A stretch of 64,000 nucleotides of DNA from positions 558,001 to 622,000 of the forward strand of contig CAWAGV010000002.1 in NCBI GenBank assembly GCA_963781725.1, in the 5' to 3' direction. The stretch comes from BOG-931 sp963781725. GTDB lineage: Bacteria; Pseudomonadota; Alphaproteobacteria; Rhizobiales; Xanthobacteraceae. Positions 33,699-41,900 of this stretch are shown one piece after another. The notes under the pieces are model-generated. The model did no database searches, had not been told where the DNA came from, and was given only the letters and a program-made list of their open reading frames with translations. The position numbers and the translations under genes are program-made. Numbering within the stretch: position 1 is the first letter of the stretch; each line of letters begins with the position of its first letter.

Positions 33699-34538
33699 GT
33701 GGACGGCATCCGTTCCAAGACATTGATCACGGCCGCCGAGCTTGGGCGGCTGATCGACACGGGCCAGCCTGTCGTCCTGCTCGACGTCATCGACGAGCCC
33801 GGCGCGGCGCCCGACGATCGGCCCAAGATACCCGGCGCGCTGTCGGTCAATCTGGCGGAGGATTTTTCCGGCAAGCCGACACCGCAAGGCGGCCGCCGGC
33901 CGCTGCCGGATATCGGCGCGTTGCAGGCCAAAGCTCGCGCGCTTGGCGTCAACAACGACAGCATCGTCGTGGTCTACGACAATGTCGGCGGCGCCCAGGC
34001 GTCGCGCGCGTGGTGGACCTTGCGATGGGCGGGCTTGACCGATGTCCGCATTCTCGACGGCGGCGTCGCCTCGTGGATTGCTGCAAACCGCCCGTCGTCA
34101 AACCATTTCGCCACCCAAGCCGCCGACGCTAGTGACGTGGTTTTGACGCCGGGCCATATGCCGACGATCGACGCCGGCGAAGCCGCAGAACTTGCCAAAC
34201 AATCGAAGCTGTTCGACGCCCGCCCGCGCTCCTCCTATATCGGCGATCCGGCGAAACCGGCGACCGGCCACATTCCGGGCGCCATTCACGCGGCCGCCGG
34301 CGACAACATCGCCGGCGGAACATTCAAATCCGATGACGACCTGCGCGCCCGCTTCGCTGCGTTGGGCGCCGGCGGCGGGGGAAAAGTCGGCGTCTATTGC
34401 GGCAGCGGCAACGCCGCGGCGCACGCCATCGCCGCCATGTCCGCCGTGGGGCTTGAGCCGGCGCTTTATGTCGGATCGTGGTCGGCCTGGAGCGCCGATC
34501 CAGCGCGCCCTGCCGTCACGGGATCCGAACCGGGATGA
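33699..34538 (+). CDS. Two-domain rhodanese-type sulfurtransferase
   Basis: A protein of 279 residues with tandem rhodanese domains. The C-terminal domain has the active loop YCGSGNAAAH with catalytic Cys234. The N-terminal domain has YDNVGG in the corresponding position, so it is catalytically inactive, as in SseA and TST-type enzymes. The family transfers sulfur from thiosulfate or 3-mercaptopyruvate. GTG start, 13 bases after the dioxygenase stop, which suggests one transcript and perhaps a role in using sulfur released by the dioxygenase. Confidence 0.87.
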   Translation: MDGIRSKTLITAAELGRLIDTGQPVVLLDVIDEPGAAPDDRPKIPGALSVNLAEDFSGKPTPQGGRRPLPDIGALQAKARALGVNNDSIVVVYDNVGGAQASRAWWTLRWAGLTDVRILDGGVASWIAANRPSSNHFATQAADASDVVLTPGHMPTIDAGEAAELAKQSKLFDARPRSSYIGDPAKPATGHIPGAIHAAAGDNIAGGTFKSDDDLRARFAALGAGGGGKVGVYCGSGNAAAHAIAAMSAVGLEPALYVGSWSAWSADPARPAVTGSEPG

Positions 34539-34724
34539 ACGATCCGCGCGGTTGGCGCGCGGTGCGAAATTCTCTAGTGTCCTGCTTCCGAAATTCGCAT
34601 TCCCGCCAGACGAGGCGATGAACCAGTTCCGGTATCGGTCGCCGAGCGCGTCAATCGTTCCTTCGCAAAAGCCGTGCAAGCTGACGGATTGCGCTCTACT
34701 AGTCCGGCCAACACTCTTTCGTTC

Positions 34725-35942
34725 ATGCCCCCGACACGCCGCCATAATCTATTGATCATTCTCATTCTCGGTGCGCTGAGCACCGTGAGTCCGTTTTCGA
34801 TCGACATGTATCTGCCGGCGTTTCCGCAGATCGCGCATGACCTCGGCACGACGCAGGCCGAAATCTCGCTCTCGGTATCCGGCTATTTTGTCGGCCTCGC
34901 CTGCGGCCAGCTTCTCTACGGTCCGCTGCTCGACCGCTTCGGCCGCAAGCCGCCGCTTTATGCCGGCTTGAGCCTGTTTGTGCTGGCTTCGATCGGCTGC
35001 GCCACGGCCCGTACGCCGGAGCTCTTCATCGCATTTCGCCTGCTGCAGGCGCTGGGCGGCTGCGCCGCTCAGGTTGGCGCGCTGGCGATGGTGCGCGATT
35101 TCTTTCCGGTCGAGGAAAGCGCCAAAATCATCTCGCTCCTGATCCTGGTGCTCAGCGTATCGCCGCTGTTCGCGCCTACGGTTGGCGGATTCGTCACAGC
35201 GAGCATTGGCTGGCCATGGATCTTCGTCATTCTCGCCGGCTTCGCCCTCATCGTGATGATCCTTATCGCTACGTTGCTGCCGGAAGGTCACAAACCCGAC
35301 CGGGGCATATCGCTGCGTCCGGCGGCGATCGTCTCCGGCTTCCGCCACATCATCACCAACCGGCAATTTTGCACCTATGCATTTGCCGGCGCGTTCTCGT
35401 TCGCTGGACTGTTTGTGTATGTCACGGGCGCCCCGATCATCTTCATCGGCGTGTTTCAGCTGGACCCGCGCACCTTCGGCCTGATTTTCGCGGCGCTGGC
35501 CTGCGCCGGGATCGGCGGCAGCCAGCTGAATATCGCGCTGTCGCGCTGGCATCAGGACAAGAGGATTTTCCGTTCGGCGGTCATCGGCCAGAACGTTATG
35601 ATGCTGGTGATTTTGCTTGGAACGTTTCTCGGCTGGTATGGATTGGCGGCAAACATCGTTCTGCTGCTGATATATTTGCCGTTCGGCGGCGTGTCTTATC
35701 CGAACGCCGCGGCGATCGCACTGGCACCGTTCGAGAGAAACATCGGCAGCGCCTCGGCGCTACTCGGCTTTCTGCAAATGGGCATTGGCGCCATGGCGTC
35801 GACCGGCGTTGGCCTGCTGCATGCTTCCACGAGCTTGCCGATCTACGCGGTGATGGCGGGATCGGCCGTCATCGGGCTTGCGATCCTGCTCGCCAGCCGG
35901 GAAAGCGTGAGTGCCGACGGGCTGCAACAAGCGCGCGAATGA
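34725..35942 (+). CDS. Bcr/CflA family drug resistance MFS pump
   Basis: A protein of 405 residues with twelve spans. The Bcr/CflA features are clear: ILGALSTVSPFSIDMYLPAFP in the first span, YGPLLDRFGRKPP between spans 2 and 3, and GGCAAQVGALAMVRDFF. These pumps export antibiotics such as bicyclomycin or chloramphenicol, or amino acids, by proton antiport. The ATG at 34725 precedes a short basic lead and the first span; an upstream in-frame ATG at 34674 is less likely. The gene is followed 57 bases later by a TctC-type protein. Confidence 0.88.
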   Translation: MPPTRRHNLLIILILGALSTVSPFSIDMYLPAFPQIAHDLGTTQAEISLSVSGYFVGLACGQLLYGPLLDRFGRKPPLYAGLSLFVLASIGCATARTPELFIAFRLLQALGGCAAQVGALAMVRDFFPVEESAKIISLLILVLSVSPLFAPTVGGFVTASIGWPWIFVILAGFALIVMILIATLLPEGHKPDRGISLRPAAIVSGFRHIITNRQFCTYAFAGAFSFAGLFVYVTGAPIIFIGVFQLDPRTFGLIFAALACAGIGGSQLNIALSRWHQDKRIFRSAVIGQNVMMLVILLGTFLGWYGLAANIVLLLIYLPFGGVSYPNAAAIALAPFERNIGSASALLGFLQMGIGAMASTGVGLLHASTSLPIYAVMAGSAVIGLAILLASRESVSADGLQQARE

Positions 35943-35999
35943 CGTAAGGTAACGTTCGTCATTTTTGATCTGCGCTACATTTCCAACCGGGAGCGGCGC

Positions 36000-36992
36000 A
36001 TGCCAATCAACCGGAGACGGGTGCTGCACGGCGCCGCCGCCACTTTCGCAGCCGGCGCGGCGCGCCGGTCATTCGCGCAGGGTTCCTATCCGGAGCGGCC
36101 GGTCCGCATCATTGTGCCGTCCACCGCCGGCGGTCCGTACGATATCATTCCGCGGTTTGTTGCCGACTACATTTCCCGCAAGTACGGCTGGGCAATTGCC
36201 GCCGAAAACCGGCCCGGCGCCAGCGGGATTGTCGGCGTGGTCGCGGCGAAGCAGGCGCTGCCGGACGGCTACACGCTCGTGGTTCCGAGCGCCGCAACGC
36301 ACGGCTCCGAGCCGGCCTTCAACCACGCGCTGCCCTACGATCCCTACACCGATCTCGCGCCGATAACCTTGCTGGCGCAGGGACCTCTCGTGCTGCTGGT
36401 GCCCAAGCCGATGCCGGCCAATTCGGTGGCCGACCTGATCGCGCTCATCCGCGCCAAGCCGGGTACGCTGAAATTCTCCAGCGCCGGGTATCTGACGCAA
36501 CAACACCTCGCCGTGGCGCTGATGCTGCAACGCGCAGGCCTGCCGCAAGAGGCCTGCACCCACGTGCCCTACCGGGGATTGGTCGAAGCGGTACGCGGCC
36601 TGCTGGCCGATGAAGTCGACTTCATGATCGTCAGCACCGGATCGGTAAAAGGCTATCTTGCCAATGGCGAGTTGCGCGCGTTGGCGATCACCTCGTCGAC
36701 CCGGTCATCGCATTTGCCCAACGTGCCGACGTTCGCGGAAGCGGCTTTTCCCGGATACCAAATCACCGCCTGGTGCGCGCTGGCGGCGCCGGCCGGTACC
36801 CCGCAGCCGATCCTCGACCGCTGGACTACGGTCGCCAACGAAGCGCTGAAGGACGATGACGTCCGTGCCCATATCGAGAAAATCGACTACGACGTGCGCG
36901 GCGGGTCCGCCGCGAGCTACACTGCTTTCTTCAAGCAGGATATCGAAACCTATCGCCAACTGGCCGCGGCAACCGGCTTGAAGGAAGAGTGA
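36000..36992 (+). CDS. Tripartite tricarboxylate transporter (Bug/TctC) binding protein
   Basis: A protein of 330 residues. The N terminus has a twin-arginine-like signal (NRRRVLHGAAATFAAGAARR). The mature part follows the Bug pattern: YPERPVRIIVPSTAGGPYD, ENRPGASGIVGV, HVPYRG and VPTFAEAAFPGYQITAW. It is a second orphan of this family in the window and differs clearly from the one at 31565. The substrate is unknown. Confidence 0.88.
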   Translation: MPINRRRVLHGAAATFAAGAARRSFAQGSYPERPVRIIVPSTAGGPYDIIPRFVADYISRKYGWAIAAENRPGASGIVGVVAAKQALPDGYTLVVPSAATHGSEPAFNHALPYDPYTDLAPITLLAQGPLVLLVPKPMPANSVADLIALIRAKPGTLKFSSAGYLTQQHLAVALMLQRAGLPQEACTHVPYRGLVEAVRGLLADEVDFMIVSTGSVKGYLANGELRALAITSSTRSSHLPNVPTFAEAAFPGYQITAWCALAAPAGTPQPILDRWTTVANEALKDDDVRAHIEKIDYDVRGGSAASYTAFFKQDIETYRQLAAATGLKEE

Positions 36993-36993
36993 G

Positions 36994-37194
36994 CTAGGCG
37001 CTGACGTCGAGGTTCGTTCCGATGCCGCCGGCGACATTGGCGAGCGAACTGGCGTTCTGCTGTGCGGCATCGATCAGCTTGGCAACCGATGCGCCCTGAT
37101 CCGCGTTCATCCGCGCAAGCCGTGCCGCGACGGCAAGCTGAAGCATGCCGGTCTGGGCGCCAAGCATTGCGGTGACGAGGCTCGTCGTGTCCAC
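36994..37194 (-). CDS. Small YjfB-like putative motility protein
   Basis: A protein of 66 residues that fits the YjfB family of small proteins: it begins (M)DTTSLVTAMLGAQTGML, has a central helix LAVAARLARMNADQGA, and ends with the short NVxA-like tail GGIGTNLDVSA. Start GTG at 37192-37194, since the residues upstream look non-coding. The gene is convergent with the preceding TctC gene, their stops only one base apart. The family is linked by annotation to motility, but no function is demonstrated. Confidence 0.65.
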   Translation of the reverse strand: MDTTSLVTAMLGAQTGMLQLAVAARLARMNADQGASVAKLIDAAQQNASSLANVAGGIGTNLDVSA

Positions 37195-37339
37195 GCCCCG
37201 ATCATCGGCGGCCCCGCTTAAAAACGGATGAATCGCGTCTTCACACCCGCGCGAGCCGCAAACCGGCAAGCCGATTTAAGGGCTTAGCTCAATGCGCGGG
37301 TTGCGCCGGGCCGGAGTTGACACGGCGGACCGCGCCACT

Positions 37340-37363
37340 ATACTAAACCACATGGTTAAGTAT
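37340..37363. promoter_or_regulatory. Predicted ArsR-type operator over the arsR start codon
   Basis: ATACTAAACC and GGTTAAGTAT form a 10-base inverted repeat with one mismatch around ACAT, with the centre next to the ATG at 37352. TATACT (37339-37344) at its left end can serve as a -10 box. The regulator made from this gene would be expected to bind here and repress its own operon. Confidence 0.6.
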
Positions 37364-37807
37364 TTAGACAACCGGCTCGACCGCACATTCGCAGCGCTCT
37401 CCGACCCGACGCGGCGCGCGCTGGTGATGCGGCTCGCCGAGCAGCCGGACATTTCGGTGAGCGAGCTTGCCGCGCCGTTTTCGATGTCGCTGCCCGCGGT
37501 GATGAAGCACCTCGGCGTGCTGTCGGATGCCGGCCTGGTGGGGCGCACCAAGACCGGCCGCACCGTTGCCTGCCGTCTCGACGCCAATCCGATGCGCGAC
37601 GCGTTCGAGTGGCTCAATCGCTATGAGAAATTCTGGACCGATCGCCTCGATCGCCTGGCTGCATTTCTGGATGAAGACGAGTCTCAATCGCGAAAGGAAG
37701 AGTCATGGTCACCGCAACCGCCACCAAACCAAGCCTCACCATCAAGCGCCGCCTCAAAGCCCCGCCGGCCAAAGTCTACGCGGCGTGGACCGACCCGGAA
37801 AAAGTGA
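37352..37807 (+). CDS. ArsR family transcriptional regulator
   Basis: A winged-helix ArsR repressor; about the first 110 residues match the family: FAALSDPTRRALVMRLAEQ, then VSELAAPFSMSLPAVMKHLGVL (recognition helix) and LVGRTKTGRTVACRL. It belongs to the subgroup that pairs with SRPBCC/AHSA1 proteins and has no metal-binding Cys motif. The reading frame runs on for about 40 residues inside the next gene (103 bases of overlap) with a Pro/Ser/Lys-rich tail that is unlike the family. The start codon lies in the predicted operator and has no ribosome binding site. Confidence 0.87.
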   Translation: MVKYLDNRLDRTFAALSDPTRRALVMRLAEQPDISVSELAAPFSMSLPAVMKHLGVLSDAGLVGRTKTGRTVACRLDANPMRDAFEWLNRYEKFWTDRLDRLAAFLDEDESQSRKEESWSPQPPPNQASPSSAASKPRRPKSTRRGPTRKK

Positions 37808-38151
37808 AAGGCTGGATGGGACCGGGCGAGATGAAGGCGAGCCACGTCGAATGCGACCTGCGCGTCGGCGGCGGCTATCGCTGGGTCATGACGGCGCCGA
37901 GCGGCGAGCAGCATGACGTTCGCGGCGTCTATCGCGAACTCGTGCCCAACGAGAAGCTGGTGTTCACCTGGACCTGGATCAGCACCCCGGAGCGCGAGTC
38001 GCTGGTCACGGTCGTGCTCAAGCCCGATGGCGACGGCACGCTGCTGACGCTGACCCACGAGCAATTCTTCGACGAGGATGTGCGCGACCGGCACAACAGC
38101 GGCTGGAACGGCGCACTCGACAAGATGGAGAAGTTTGTCGCCACGCTGTGA
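37705..38151 (+). CDS. SRPBCC/AHSA1 domain protein
   Basis: A protein of 148 residues with the START-like AHSA1 fold: TIKRRLKAPPAKVYAAWTD, the GPGE segment, CDLRVGGGYRW and a C-terminal HNSGWNGALDKMEKF. Proteins of this type bind hydrophobic ligands and are often encoded beside an ArsR repressor, as here. GGAAGAG lies before the ATG at 37705. Its function is probably ligand binding or detoxification; the ligand is unknown. Confidence 0.88.
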   Translation: MVTATATKPSLTIKRRLKAPPAKVYAAWTDPEKVKGWMGPGEMKASHVECDLRVGGGYRWVMTAPSGEQHDVRGVYRELVPNEKLVFTWTWISTPERESLVTVVLKPDGDGTLLTLTHEQFFDEDVRDRHNSGWNGALDKMEKFVATL

Positions 38152-38202
38152 GCGGCACACACTTCAAACCTAACCCGGTCATCAAACAGTGGAGTTAAGA
38201 AA

Positions 38203-38586
38203 ATGCGTGGATCACACGGCACCTTTTACTGGAACGAGCGGACCACCCGTGACGTCGAGAGCGTGAAGACATTCTACGCCGGGACGATGGGCTGGACCTT
38301 CGACGGCATGCCGATGCCCGGCGGCACTTATTGGGTCGCCAAAATGGGCGACGAGCATGTCGGCGGCGTTTTCGACATCAGCGGTCACGAATACGACGGC
38401 GTGCCGGAAGGCTGGATGTCCTATATCGCGGTCGACGACGTCGATGCCCGTGTCGCCAAGGCGGTCAAGGCCGGCGCCAAGGTGATGAAACAGCCGTTCG
38501 ACGTGCCCGGCGTCGGCCGCATCGCCATCCTGCTCGAACAGGGCGGCGCCGGCATCGGCTGGATCACGCCGGCGCGGCCCCAATAG
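38203..38586 (+). CDS. VOC family (glyoxalase/bleomycin-resistance-like) protein
   Basis: A protein of 127 residues with two babab modules: GTFYWNERTTRDVESVKTF (N-terminal) and a later SYIAVDDVDARVAKAVKAG with a PGVGRIAILLEQGG end. Vicinal oxygen chelate proteins bind a metal and act on, or sequester, small molecules. It is the third gene of the ArsR cluster, 51 bases after the SRPBCC gene. The substrate is unknown. Confidence 0.87.
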   Translation: MRGSHGTFYWNERTTRDVESVKTFYAGTMGWTFDGMPMPGGTYWVAKMGDEHVGGVFDISGHEYDGVPEGWMSYIAVDDVDARVAKAVKAGAKVMKQPFDVPGVGRIAILLEQGGAGIGWITPARPQ

Positions 38587-38632
38587 GTCCGCAAGTAAAC
38601 CCGGACAAAAATCCGAACGCACGGAGACGCAG

Positions 38633-39397
38633 ATGGAACCGCACAAAGTCGTTTCTCACGATGAATGGATCGCCGCGCGCAAGATTCATCTCGCCGAGGA
38701 GAAGGCGTTTTCCAAAGCGCGCGATGCGCTGAGCCAGAAACGCCGCGAACTGCCGTGGGAGAAAGTCGGCAAGAATTACGTCTTCGAAGGACCGGACGGC
38801 AAGGAAACGCTGGCCGGCCTGTTCGGCGGCAAGAGCCAGCTCATCATCTACCACTTCATGCTCGGGCCGGGCTGGGAAGCCGGCTGTCCAAGCTGCTCGT
38901 ATCTCGCCGACCACTTCGAAGGGCCGATGATTCACTTGCCGCAACGCGACGTCGCCTTTGTCGTGGTGTCGCGTGCGCCGCTCGACCAGATCGAGAAATA
39001 CAGGAAGCGGATGGGCTGGAAGTTCAAATGGGTGTCGTCGTATGGCTCGGACTTCAACCATGACTACCAGGTCTCGGCCTCCGCCGAAGAGAAGGCCAAG
39101 GGCGAGGTCCTGTACAACTACGAGATGACCTCGTTTCCGAGCGAGGAACGGCCGGGCGCCAGCGTGTTCACCAAGGACGAAGCCGGCGAGGTGTTCCACA
39201 CCTACTCGTCCTACGGTCGCGGCCTCGACATGTTCCTTGGCGCCTACCATTTCCTCGACATCGCGCCGAAGGGCCGGAATGAAGCAGGCCTGAAATTCTC
39301 CATGGCCTGGGTGCGGCGGCACGACGAGTACGGCGGCGCGACCGTCGATGCGAAGGCGGACTATGTCGAGCCGAAGAAAAATTCCTGCTGCGACTAG
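38633..39397 (+). CDS. DUF899 family thioredoxin-like protein
   Basis: A protein of 254 residues matching DUF899: the N-terminal helix WIAARKIHLAEEKAFSKARD, LPWEKVGKNYVFEGPDG, the GPGWEAGCPSCS block with a CxxC, then FSKRMGWKFKW-like and SSYGSDFNHDYQV. The fold is thioredoxin-like and the CPSC pair may be redox-active. It ends SCCD. Members of this family often sit beside ArsR-SRPBCC genes. Function unknown. Confidence 0.88.
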   Translation: MEPHKVVSHDEWIAARKIHLAEEKAFSKARDALSQKRRELPWEKVGKNYVFEGPDGKETLAGLFGGKSQLIIYHFMLGPGWEAGCPSCSYLADHFEGPMIHLPQRDVAFVVVSRAPLDQIEKYRKRMGWKFKWVSSYGSDFNHDYQVSASAEEKAKGEVLYNYEMTSFPSEERPGASVFTKDEAGEVFHTYSSYGRGLDMFLGAYHFLDIAPKGRNEAGLKFSMAWVRRHDEYGGATVDAKADYVEPKKNSCCD

Positions 39398-39438
39398 CGC
39401 GCCAGTGGCAGGCCGTAACAACCAAGGGGGCTGATACG

Positions 39439-39831
39439 ATGTCGACGGATCTCAAATATCTCGCGTTAACGGCGCTGCTGACGGCGTCGCTGTGGATACC
39501 CTATGTGGTCGCGCAAGTGCGGACCAACGGACCGCTGCGGCCGGAGAATTTCGTCGATCCGACCCAGCGGCCGTTGCCGGCTTGGGGCAAGCGGGCCGAC
39601 CGCGCTTACCTCAACGCGGTCGAGAATTTTGCGCCGTTTGCGGCGCTGGTCATCCTGATCCACCTGACCGGCAAAGCCAACGCCGTGACGGCATTTCTGG
39701 CCGCCTCGTTCTTCTGGCTGCGGGTTGCGCACGCTGTCGTGTTCTGGGCCGCGATCCCTTACATCCGCACCATCGTCTTCACCCTCGGCTATGTCGCGGT
39801 GCTGGGCCTGTTCTACGAGTTGATGTTCTAA
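39439..39831 (+). CDS. MAPEG family membrane protein
   Basis: A protein of 130 residues with four predicted spans and the MAPEG pattern: ALTALLTASLWIPYVVAQ, RAYLNAVENFAPFAALV (the RAxxNxxE-like motif), FFWLRVAHAVVFW and a last span YIRTIVFTLGYVAVLG. Eukaryotic members act in glutathione and eicosanoid metabolism; the bacterial role is open. It is the last gene of the ArsR cluster, 41 bases after DUF899. Confidence 0.85.
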   Translation: MSTDLKYLALTALLTASLWIPYVVAQVRTNGPLRPENFVDPTQRPLPAWGKRADRAYLNAVENFAPFAALVILIHLTGKANAVTAFLAASFFWLRVAHAVVFWAAIPYIRTIVFTLGYVAVLGLFYELMF

Positions 39832-39859
39832 CCAAACTCTGCAGAAGCGCGGCCGGCCT

Positions 39860-40603
39860 TCAAGAAGGCTCTGGCTGCTCGGATGCCGGACTTTGCCGAA
39901 ACGGCACCGGCCGCGGGTTAGTCCCGTAGCTTGCCTGCTCCCGCTCCTCGCTGGAGAACGCCGGCGAGGAGCGCGTGATGATCGAGCCGGTAGCGACCAG
40001 CATGATCTGTCCGGTCGCAGTCTCCTGCCAGAGCGGATCCGCAGCCACCGTCTCGTGCAGTTGCTTCGCCGTAAGCCCCGCCACGGCTTCGGCGGCCCGG
40101 CGCAGGATGCCGACTTCGGTTTGGCTCAGCGCACCCGGCGCGAAATCGCGCAGGCTGAAAATCCCGCGGCGGGCGAATTTGTCGCCCTCGATCGCCCGCT
40201 CGACGACCGTGCCGCGTTTGACCAGCAGCGTGACCGCCCGGGAAATCTGCTTCGAGAACGGTCCGTGCGGAGTTCGCGCATAGTCGGTCAGCCCGGTGAT
40301 CGAAGCGCCGACCCGGCGATAATGCTCGAGGTCGGCGTACCACAGCGCGATGTTCAGCTTGATGTGGCCCAACGCACCGGGGGGCACGGCCGCGACAGCG
40401 CAATGCGCAGCACGAAGCGCGCGCTCAACGCCCGACGCGACACCACCCCGACTTCCGCCCGACAGGGCGGAATTGATCTGACGCAAAGCTACGACATTCA
40501 CACCGTCATTTAGACGGTCACGGACGGCCAAGCCTAGCGGCGCAAGCCCTTCATCCACCGAAATCTTTTCGCGATTTTCGGCTGATTGCCGCCTCGATCG
40601 CAC
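39860..40603 (-). CDS. Orphan Panacea (DUF4065, SocA-like) domain protein
   Basis: A protein of 247 residues. From about residue 78 the Panacea pattern is clear: HIKLNIALWYADLEHYRRVG, then ITGLTDYARTPHGPFSKQI and AVAGLTAKQLHE. Panacea domains are usually antitoxins that neutralise many different toxins and are encoded next to the toxin. Here no small toxin-like gene adjoins it: MAPEG on one side, a luciferase-like gene on the other. The first 75 residues are unlike the family, and the GTG start at 40601-40603 is uncertain. Confidence 0.7.
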   Translation of the reverse strand: MRSRRQSAENREKISVDEGLAPLGLAVRDRLNDGVNVVALRQINSALSGGSRGGVASGVERALRAAHCAVAAVPPGALGHIKLNIALWYADLEHYRRVGASITGLTDYARTPHGPFSKQISRAVTLLVKRGTVVERAIEGDKFARRGIFSLRDFAPGALSQTEVGILRRAAEAVAGLTAKQLHETVAADPLWQETATGQIMLVATGSIITRSSPAFSSEEREQASYGTNPRPVPFRQSPASEQPEPS

Positions 40604-40708
40604 CGTTCCATTTCCGCCGGCGACCGGGGCGGCGGCACACGGGTCGGCTTGTGAGCCGGCGGGTTATGGCTACCATCCGAACCTCGGCCGCTGGGAAAGA
40701 CCACAGCA

Positions 40709-41869
40709 ATGGACGACAGGTTCCTCAAGACGGGCATCTTCCTCGCGCCCTTTCATCCGCTCGACGAAAGCCCGCTGCTGGCGCTGGAACGCGACATGGA
40801 GTTGCTGGTCCACCTCGACCGGCTGAACTATCACGAAGCCTGGATCGGCGAACACCACTCCGGCGGTTTCGAGATCATCGCCTGTCCGGAAATGTTCATC
40901 GCCGCCGCCGCCGAGCGCACGCGTCATATCCGGCTCGGCACCGGCGTCGTCTCGCTGCCCTACCACAACCCGTTCACCGTCGCCGGGCGGCTGATGCAGC
41001 TCGACTACATGACGCGCGGCCGCGCCATGTTCGGGGTCGGGCCCGGTTCGCTGATCTACGACGCGGTCAAGATGGGGCTGAAGGCCGAGGACCAGCGCCG
41101 CAAGCTCGATGAGTCGCTCGACGTCATCATGGCGCTGATGCAGGGCCGCAGGGTGACCTGGAAAACCGACTGGTTCGACCTGGTCGAAGCGCGGCTGCAA
41201 TTCAAAAGCTATTCGCAGCCGATGATGGAGATGGCGGTCGCGTCGGCGCGCTCGCCGACCGGCGCCCTGTCGGCCGGCAAGCACGGCATCGGCATGCTCG
41301 CGATCGGCGGCACCTCCGACGACGCGCTCAAAGCGCATGCCGGCAACTGGAAAATCTACGAGGAGACCGCGCGCGCCAACGGCCACACGCCGGATCGCCG
41401 CAAGTGGCGCATCGTCACTTTCGCGCATGTCGCGGAAACGGCCGAGCAGGCGCGCCAGGACGTCACATTCGGCCTCGAGGCGTTCAAGCGCTATTTCAGC
41501 GAAGTCGGAACTTTCCCGATCGTGCCGCCGGACATTTCCGGCGACCCGGCCGAATATCTGGTGTCATCGGGCATCGCCTGCATCGGCACGCCAGACGATT
41601 GCATCCGCCATTTCGAACGGTTGTGGACCGGCTCCGACGGCGGGTTCGGCGGCGTGCTGCTGCTGGCGCACAACTGGGCCGACTGGCCGGCGACGAAAAA
41701 GAGCTACGAACTGATGGCGCGTTACGTCCATCCGCACTTCCAGCGCAACGCCAACGAATTGCGCAACTGGAGTTACGCCGACGCCATGTCAAAGCATGCG
41801 AGCGCCGGCGCGCAGTCGCAGGCCGCGGTCCAGGCGGCGATCGACAGCTACAAGGCCCGCAAGGCCTGA
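40709..41869 (+). CDS. LLM class flavin-dependent oxidoreductase (limonene monooxygenase-like)
   Basis: A protein of 386 residues with the bacterial luciferase-like TIM barrel: GIFLAPFHPLDESP, NYHEAWIGEHHSGGFE, IRLGTGVVSLPYHNPF and later AIGGTSDDALKAHAG. The EHHSGG segment is typical of F420/FMN-type two-component monooxygenases. Closest by pattern are limonene 1,2-monooxygenase-like members. The reductase partner is not adjacent. The ATG at 40709 follows a purine-rich AGACCACAGCA region. Confidence 0.85.
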   Translation: MDDRFLKTGIFLAPFHPLDESPLLALERDMELLVHLDRLNYHEAWIGEHHSGGFEIIACPEMFIAAAAERTRHIRLGTGVVSLPYHNPFTVAGRLMQLDYMTRGRAMFGVGPGSLIYDAVKMGLKAEDQRRKLDESLDVIMALMQGRRVTWKTDWFDLVEARLQFKSYSQPMMEMAVASARSPTGALSAGKHGIGMLAIGGTSDDALKAHAGNWKIYEETARANGHTPDRRKWRIVTFAHVAETAEQARQDVTFGLEAFKRYFSEVGTFPIVPPDISGDPAEYLVSSGIACIGTPDDCIRHFERLWTGSDGGFGGVLLLAHNWADWPATKKSYELMARYVHPHFQRNANELRNWSYADAMSKHASAGAQSQAAVQAAIDSYKARKA

Positions 41870-41900
41870 ACGCACTGAGCGGTTATTGCGCCGGAACCGG

